Below, one piece after another: positions 61,648 to 64,000 of a DNA stretch of 64,000 bases. How positions within the stretch are numbered: position 1 is the stretch's first letter; each line of letters begins with the position of its first letter. Source of the DNA: JAVBMP01 sp031552195 (lineage in GTDB: Bacteria > Desulfobacterota > Desulfovibrionia > Desulfovibrionales > Desulfovibrionaceae); the NCBI GenBank assembly GCA_031552195.1, contig JAVBMT010000019.1, positions 1 through 64,000 of the forward strand, given 5' to 3'. Under the pieces are notes generated by a model. The model saw only the letters and a program-made list of their open reading frames with translations, was not told where the DNA came from and did not search any database. A program made the translations under genes and the position numbers.

Positions 61648-62858
61648 GTTCCGCTCCGCTGGCATCGGGAAGCCGCCGCACCCGCCATAAACAGGCTGGC
61701 GCTGCGTTCCGCCGCCTCTTCCAGCAACCGGGCGGCATTTTCAAGGCAATATTCAAGGGGCAGGGGTTCACAAACGGCGGCGGCCATGGCGCTTACGCCT
61801 TCCGCCAGCAGCGTTTCACAGCCTGGCCCCAGGGCGCCGGAAAGACAGAAGACCGGTTTGCCCAAAGCTTTGGCTGCCCGACCCACCCCACAGGGGGCCT
61901 TGCCCATGGCGCTTTGCGCGTCCGTGCGGCCCTCGCCGGTTATTATCAGGTCCGCCCTGGCGGCGCGGGCGGAGAAGTTAATGGACTCAAGCACCAGGCC
62001 GACCCCTGGCGCAAGCCGGGCCGGAGTGAAAAAAAGCAGCCCAGCGCCAAGTCCTCCGGCTGCTCCGCTTCCCGGCTCAGAAGCCGCGTTCTTGCCGGAA
62101 ACGCTTTTGGCCACGGCAGCAAAACGCTCCAGAGCCGCATCCAGTTCGGCAAGCCCGGCGCGGTCTATACCTTGCCCGTCTTTTTGCGGGCCGAAAATGA
62201 ACGTCGCGCCACGCGGGCCGCAAAGCGGGGCTTGCACGTCACAGGCCGCCAGAATCTCCGTTTCCGCCAGCAAAGGGTCAAGGCCTGAAAGATCGATGGA
62301 ATCCAACCCGGCCAGCGCCGCCCCGCCCGGCGGCAGTTCACGCCCGTTCCCGTCAAGAAAGCGCGCGCCCAAAGCGGAAAACGCGCCGCTGCCCGCGTCA
62401 TTGGTAGCGCTGCCCCCAAGCCCGATGATAAGCCTGGGCCGCGCCGCCTGGCCTCGGCTATTCCCGGAATGCAAATAACGCAGGGCGGCCCGCACAAGTT
62501 CGCCCGTGCCACGGCTGGAAGCCAGGCGCACGTCGCGTTCAACGCCAGCCAGCAAAGTCAGGCCTGAAGCGGCGGCGGCCTCTACAACGGCGCTTTTCGG
62601 CCCGTTGCCGTTTTCGCCCAGTTGGCCCCAGGCGGCCCGCACAGGGCGGCCCAAAGGGTCTGAAACTTCCTCAAAACGCAAAATTCCGCCGCTGGCTTCA
62701 ACCATAGCTTCAGCCGTACCTTCTCCGCCGTCGGCCAAAGGGGCCAGGTCATATTCCGCCTCCGGAAAAACTTTTTCCCAGCCGCGCTGAATATGCTCCG
62801 CCGCCTGCCTGGCGCTCAGGCTGCCCTTGAAGGAATCCGGCGCTATCAGAACGCGCAT
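61644..62858 (-). CDS. Glycerate 2-kinase (GlxK/GarK family)
   Basis: Phosphorylates D-glycerate, feeding it into glycolysis; 404 residues. Family features are the start MRVLIAPDSFKGSLSARQAAEHIQRG, LADGGEGTAEAMVEASGG, LIIGLGGSATNDAGSGAFSALGARFLD and LIITGEGRTDAQSAMGKAPCGV. The last 35 residues (EEAAERSASLFMAGAAASRCQRSGT) are a slight C-terminal extension. It starts five bases after the thrC stop, and its stop overlaps rnr, so thrC-glxK-rnr are translated together. Confidence 0.92.
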   Translation of the reverse strand: MRVLIAPDSFKGSLSARQAAEHIQRGWEKVFPEAEYDLAPLADGGEGTAEAMVEASGGILRFEEVSDPLGRPVRAAWGQLGENGNGPKSAVVEAAAASGLTLLAGVERDVRLASSRGTGELVRAALRYLHSGNSRGQAARPRLIIGLGGSATNDAGSGAFSALGARFLDGNGRELPPGGAALAGLDSIDLSGLDPLLAETEILAACDVQAPLCGPRGATFIFGPQKDGQGIDRAGLAELDAALERFAAVAKSVSGKNAASEPGSGAAGGLGAGLLFFTPARLAPGVGLVLESINFSARAARADLIITGEGRTDAQSAMGKAPCGVGRAAKALGKPVFCLSGALGPGCETLLAEGVSAMAAAVCEPLPLEYCLENAARLLEEAAERSASLFMAGAAASRCQRSGT

Positions 62859-62863
62859 CCGGC

Positions 62864-64000
62864 TCAGGCCCTGGCTTGCAGTTTCAGCCCTTCGGCAATG
62901 GCCGCCGTGGCCTTGCCGATAAAGTCGTCTTCGCCCAAAGCCGCCTTCTCTTCCGCTTTCATAATAAGGCTCGGCGCGTTAGTCAGGTCCGGCCGGGACT
63001 TGATTTCATATTCCGGGGCGAAAGCGTCGGCGTAATACGTTTCCTGAAAACCGGCAAATTTCAGCGCATGGGCGGTGGAATCAAGCACGGCGTATTCATC
63101 CGGCTTCACAAGACCGCGCGCCAGGGCGTTCTTCAGCCCGGCCAGGCATTCCCCGCCCTGAGTGCAGACAATATGCCCGTGGCGGTTCGCTTCGAGCATG
63201 CAATCCATAATTTCCTGCTCTTCAACCTTGACCACGCCGAAAATTCCGCCCGCCTGCCCGTAACGCTCCGCCAGGGCCTTCACGCGCGGGAAAGAGACCG
63301 GGTTGCCTATCATGGCGGCCTGGGCCGCGCTGGCCCGCACCGGAACCGGGCTGTAGGAACGCTTGCCTTCCGGCGCGCTGTAGTAACGGTAAACCGGATC
63401 GGCATGGCTGGATTGCACGCCGAAGAGCTTTGGCAGGGAATCTATGATGCCCAAGGCCAGCAATTTCATAAATCCGTTCATTACGGCCGTGATATTCCCG
63501 GCGTTGCCCACGGGCACGAAAACACAAAGTTTTCCCATGTCCCAATCGCGCCACTGGGCTATTTCGCAGGCATAGGATTCCTGACCGAGAATGCGCCAGG
63601 CATTTTTGGAATTCAAAAGCGCCACGCGGTAATTTTCCGCCAGTTTTTCAACCACTTTCATGCAGTCGTCAAACACGCCCGGCAGTTCGAGCACCGTAGC
63701 GCCGCTGCCCAGGGGCTGGCTGAGCTGCTGGGGCGTAACCTTGCCCTGGGGCAACAGCACGACGGACTTCAGCGGAGCGCCCACATAAGAGGCGTAAAGG
63801 GCGGCGGCGGCGGAAGTGTCGCCCGTCGAGGCGCACACGGCCAGAACCTCGTCCCAGCCGTTGCGCCGGGCCAACCCCTTCAGAAAGCTGAACGCGCAAG
63901 CCATGCCCCGGTCTTTGAACGAAGCGCTGGGGTTCTGCCCGTCGTTCTTGTAGGCGAAAGACATGCCCACCCTGGAGCAAAGGGCCGGTGAAGCCTCGAT
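62864..64000 (-). CDS. thrC: Threonine synthase, 5' end outside window
   Basis: PLP enzyme converting O-phosphohomoserine to threonine. At least 379 residues are visible, and the frame stays open through the window edge (ASPALCSRVGMSFAYKNDG), so the start is missing. The PLP lysine is in NPSASFKDRGMACAFSF; substrate and cofactor loops include CASTGDTSAAAALYASY and FVPVGNAGNITAVMNGF. The C-terminal region has STAHALKFAGFQETYY. A GTG at 63970 is internal and not the real start. First visible gene of the minus-strand run ending with murJ. Confidence 0.94.
   Translation of the reverse strand: MEASPALCSRVGMSFAYKNDGQNPSASFKDRGMACAFSFLKGLARRNGWDEVLAVCASTGDTSAAAALYASYVGAPLKSVVLLPQGKVTPQQLSQPLGSGATVLELPGVFDDCMKVVEKLAENYRVALLNSKNAWRILGQESYACEIAQWRDWDMGKLCVFVPVGNAGNITAVMNGFMKLLALGIIDSLPKLFGVQSSHADPVYRYYSAPEGKRSYSPVPVRASAAQAAMIGNPVSFPRVKALAERYGQAGGIFGVVKVEEQEIMDCMLEANRHGHIVCTQGGECLAGLKNALARGLVKPDEYAVLDSTAHALKFAGFQETYYADAFAPEYEIKSRPDLTNAPSLIMKAEEKAALGEDDFIGKATAAIAEGLKLQARA

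Overview
The window looks like chromosomal DNA of a GC-rich (roughly 55-60 % by eye), flagellated Gram-negative bacterium. Gene content suggests a deltaproteobacterium, most likely a Desulfovibrio relative. The evidence is the fliR-flhB-flhA-flhF-flhG-fliA-cheY-fliL order, abundant cytosolic hybrid histidine kinases, a DUF1786 gene coupled to rimO, and a NikR-like box of the deltaproteobacterial type. This is inferred from gene content only; no rRNA or tRNA gene was found.

Layout. 1-1.1 kb: C-terminal tip of an Rhs protein, translationally coupled to a membrane protein (toxin/immunity-like pair). 1.2-5.2 kb: minus-strand membrane protein, flavodoxin-like reductase, DUF1786 protein and rimO. 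5.4-8 kb: metNIQ methionine uptake operon. 8-11.8 kb: lysozyme-like protein, fabI and hisD. 12.1-18.8 kb: a complete type II-C CRISPR-Cas locus. 19.2-29 kb: three hybrid histidine kinases, a glycosyltransferase and a FIST sensor. 29-36.4 kb: CLC channel, mutL and the truB-rpsO-pnp cluster. 36.7-45.8 kb: a DUF4198 (nickel-related) gene, GNAT/deacetylase/M24 genes, galU, and a DUF2157/4401-GDYXXLXY pair. 46.1-48.7 kb: arsR-arsM-acr3 arsenic resistance. 48.9-57.4 kb: flagellar export and regulation operon. 57.5-64 kb: thrC, glycerate kinase, rnr and murJ on the minus strand.

The CRISPR locus is the most interesting region. A tracrRNA can be read directly from the sequence: a TTGACA-17-TATAAA promoter, a bulged anti-repeat, a small hairpin and a T-tailed terminator. 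It is divergent from a compact 1159-aa Cas9. cas2 overlaps the end of cas9, but cas1 is inverted and converges on cas2. The array has eight identical 36-nt repeats and seven spacers of exactly 30 nt. Each repeat ends in an extended -10-like TGCTAAAAT, so crRNAs could be made from repeat-internal promoters, as known for Neisseria type II-C arrays. About 1 kb beyond the last regular repeat is a further, 5-nt-damaged repeat; the DNA between them encodes broken pieces of a phage-type protein. The array has therefore been split, or has recombined with phage DNA.

Other regulatory signals are also readable: a NikR-like inverted repeat on the promoter of the DUF4198 gene, an ArsR operator-promoter overlap with an apparently leaderless arsR, and many intrinsic terminators. 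No insertion sequence, tRNA, rRNA or replication origin was recognised.
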